NCBI GenBank assembly: GCA_002418985.1
Contig: DIFE01000047.1
Location: 3,891-12,006, forward strand
DNA: 8,116 nucleotides
Source: Deltaproteobacteria bacterium UBA5756
GTDB taxonomy: Bacteria; Desulfobacterota; Syntrophorhabdia; Syntrophorhabdales; Syntrophorhabdaceae
Reading direction: 5' to 3'
The notes beneath the pieces were generated by a model. The model did not search any database, was not told the origin of the DNA, and worked only from the letters and a program-made list of their open reading frames with translations. The position numbers were made by a program, and so were the translations under genes. How positions within the stretch are numbered: the stretch's first letter is position 1; each line of letters opens with the position of its first letter. Shown piece by piece: positions 7,056-8,116 of this stretch.

Positions 7056-7984
7056 AACATTTATCAAAACTCATCATTGCTGCAGCCTTTATCGTGTTGA
7101 CCGGTTTTGCGGCCAACGCCGAGGTCATTGACCGGGTCATCGCCATCATCAACGACGACATTATCACCCTGAAGGACTTCGAAGCCTACATCAAGGTCGA
7201 AAAACGCACAAAGTTCACATCCATTGATGAATATTTCAGGAACCAGCAGATGAAGGAAAAGCTGGAGATGTATGTTGAAGGAATACTCATCAAACAGCAG
7301 GCCAAAAAACTCGGGATTGCTGCAACCGATCAGGAAGTCAACAACTTCATCGAAGGCATCAAGAAGCAAAACCTCATCACCGACGCGGAACTCAGGGAAC
7401 AGTTGAGAAAAGACAATGTCACCTATGCCCAGTTTACCGAGGGGATCAGGCTGAATATCCTCCGGACGAGGCTCCTCATGCGGGTTGTCTCCACCGAAAT
7501 TAACATAACGGAAAACAGCCTGAAAAGTTATTACGACAGTCATCAGGACGTTTTTCGCGATCAGGAATTCCATCTCCAGCAGATATTCATCTCCGGCCAG
7601 CACCGGGACATCAAGGAGCGTGCCGAAAAGGCATATAAGGACTTGACCGCTGGAAAGCCCTTCGCTGACGTGGCCCGCGGCATATCCGATGACCCCTCTG
7701 CCAAACAGGGAGGAGATATCGGTTTCGTCAAGAGAAGTGACCTTCTTCCCACCTTGAGGGACTCTCTGAACAACCTCGCCCCGGGGTCGTTCACGCCGAT
7801 CATCCCGACGCCATACGGCCTGCACATATTGAAGCTCATCGAGGTCAAAAAAGTAGAAGTCCTGCCATACGAGGCGGTTAAGAATGCCATCAACGAACGC
7901 ATGGTCATGGAAGAGTCAAACAAGCGTTACCGGACTTACATGGATAAACTCAAGAAGACATCATACATCGAGGTAAAGATCTAG
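7052..7984 (+). CDS. surA: SurA-like periplasmic chaperone with one parvulin domain
   Basis: Predicted periplasmic chaperone that escorts outer-membrane proteins toward the BAM complex. It has 310 residues: signal peptide 1-23 (cleavage after ANA), then the classic SurA N-terminal signature EVIDRVIAIINDDIITLKDF, a helical chaperone region to about residue 165, one parvulin domain at about 173-265, and a C-terminal helix that would complete the chaperone core. E. coli SurA has two parvulin domains; single-domain forms are common elsewhere. The first conserved parvulin histidine (RHIL in active members) reads QQIF with Gln177, although H258 in GLHIL remains, so isomerase activity may be weak or absent and the chaperone role dominant. 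The ATG overlaps the TGA of the preceding gene, indicating translational coupling, and pdxA follows after 28 bases, as surA-pdxA also occurs in E. coli. Confidence 0.92.
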   Translation: MKHLSKLIIAAAFIVLTGFAANAEVIDRVIAIINDDIITLKDFEAYIKVEKRTKFTSIDEYFRNQQMKEKLEMYVEGILIKQQAKKLGIAATDQEVNNFIEGIKKQNLITDAELREQLRKDNVTYAQFTEGIRLNILRTRLLMRVVSTEINITENSLKSYYDSHQDVFRDQEFHLQQIFISGQHRDIKERAEKAYKDLTAGKPFADVARGISDDPSAKQGGDIGFVKRSDLLPTLRDSLNNLAPGSFTPIIPTPYGLHILKLIEVKKVEVLPYEAVKNAINERMVMEESNKRYRTYMDKLKKTSYIEVKI

Positions 7985-8012
7985 GGCGTTTTTTTCAAGA
8001 AAGCAACCATTC

Positions 8013-8116
8013 ATGAACCGCATCGCAATTACCATGGGCGACCCTGCCGGTATAGGCGCCGAAATCGTACTGAAATCACTTTCCATCCTTACCGCGAAGA
8101 GCATACCTGTTGTCGT
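8013..8116 (+). CDS. pdxA: 4-hydroxythreonine-4-phosphate dehydrogenase PdxA (5' end only)
   Basis: The first 34 codons of PdxA, the NAD-dependent enzyme that oxidises 4-phosphohydroxy-threonine in pyridoxal phosphate synthesis; the rest lies past the window. The N-terminus MNRIAITMGDPAGIGAEIVL matches the family signature ITMGDPAGIGPE except for Ala in place of the usual Pro. It starts 28 bases after the surA-like stop, with only a weak purine stretch (AAGAAAG) as ribosome binding site, and shares the surA-pdxA neighbourhood seen in E. coli. Confidence 0.93.
   Translation, partial: MNRIAITMGDPAGIGAEIVLKSLSILTAKSIPVV

Noticed and set aside
6135..7067. Open frame of 310 codons on the minus strand across the parvulin lipoprotein gene
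   Set aside because: Antisense to a well-identified gene; the translation is Leu/Val/Phe/Arg-rich without domain signatures.
7989..7995. Run of seven T after the surA-like stop, as an intrinsic terminator
   Set aside because: No GC-rich stem precedes it, and pdxA follows closely in the same direction.

Overview
This is ordinary-looking bacterial chromosome: dense genes, GC a little above 50% by eye, frequent GTC/CTC/AGG/ATC codons. The protein families suggest a Gram-negative (diderm) anaerobe of the deltaproteobacterial/Desulfobacterota type, possibly near Syntrophorhabdus. The reasons are the SurA-type periplasmic chaperone beside pdxA, a multi-PAS regulator with a C-terminal LuxR-type helix-turn-helix of a kind I associate with syntrophic Desulfobacterota, and the mfd / parvulin / parvulin / pdxA gene order. 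The taxonomic call is inference from memory of families, not from a search.

Layout: (1) 1-1829, minus strand: a cytoplasmic regulator with four PAS domains, a coiled coil and the start of a LuxR-type HTH; its C-terminus is cut by the window edge. (2) 1830-2164: a divergent intergenic region with a plausible promoter for each side and a short coding-like stretch with no usable start. (3) 2165-2755, plus: a small membrane-anchored lytic transglycosylase. (4) 2771-5974, plus: mfd, the transcription-repair coupling factor, about 80 residues shorter than the E. coli protein. (5) 5975-6098: a gap with a possible internal promoter and a GC-rich hairpin. (6) 6099-7055: a parvulin-type peptidyl-prolyl isomerase lipoprotein. 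(7) 7052-7984: a SurA-like periplasmic chaperone overlapping the previous gene by 4 bases. (8) 8013 onward: the first 34 codons of pdxA, cut by the window end.

How they fit: genes 3 to 8 all run the same way with short gaps and probably form one or two transcription units. The two parvulin proteins most likely help fold or escort proteins in the periplasm and at the outer membrane. The transglycosylase remodels peptidoglycan. Mfd clears stalled RNA polymerase and recruits UvrA to damaged template strands. PdxA is a vitamin B6 synthesis enzyme and is next to surA in E. coli too. The PAS regulator is divergent and probably separate in function.

I see no tRNA, rRNA, CRISPR array, insertion sequence, phage gene or toxin-antitoxin pair, and no convincing new system. 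The points most worth a second look are a possibly leaderless promoter for the transglycosylase, the coding-like remnant before it, loss of a conserved parvulin histidine in the SurA-like protein, and a shortened middle section plus a changed UvrA-contact position in Mfd.
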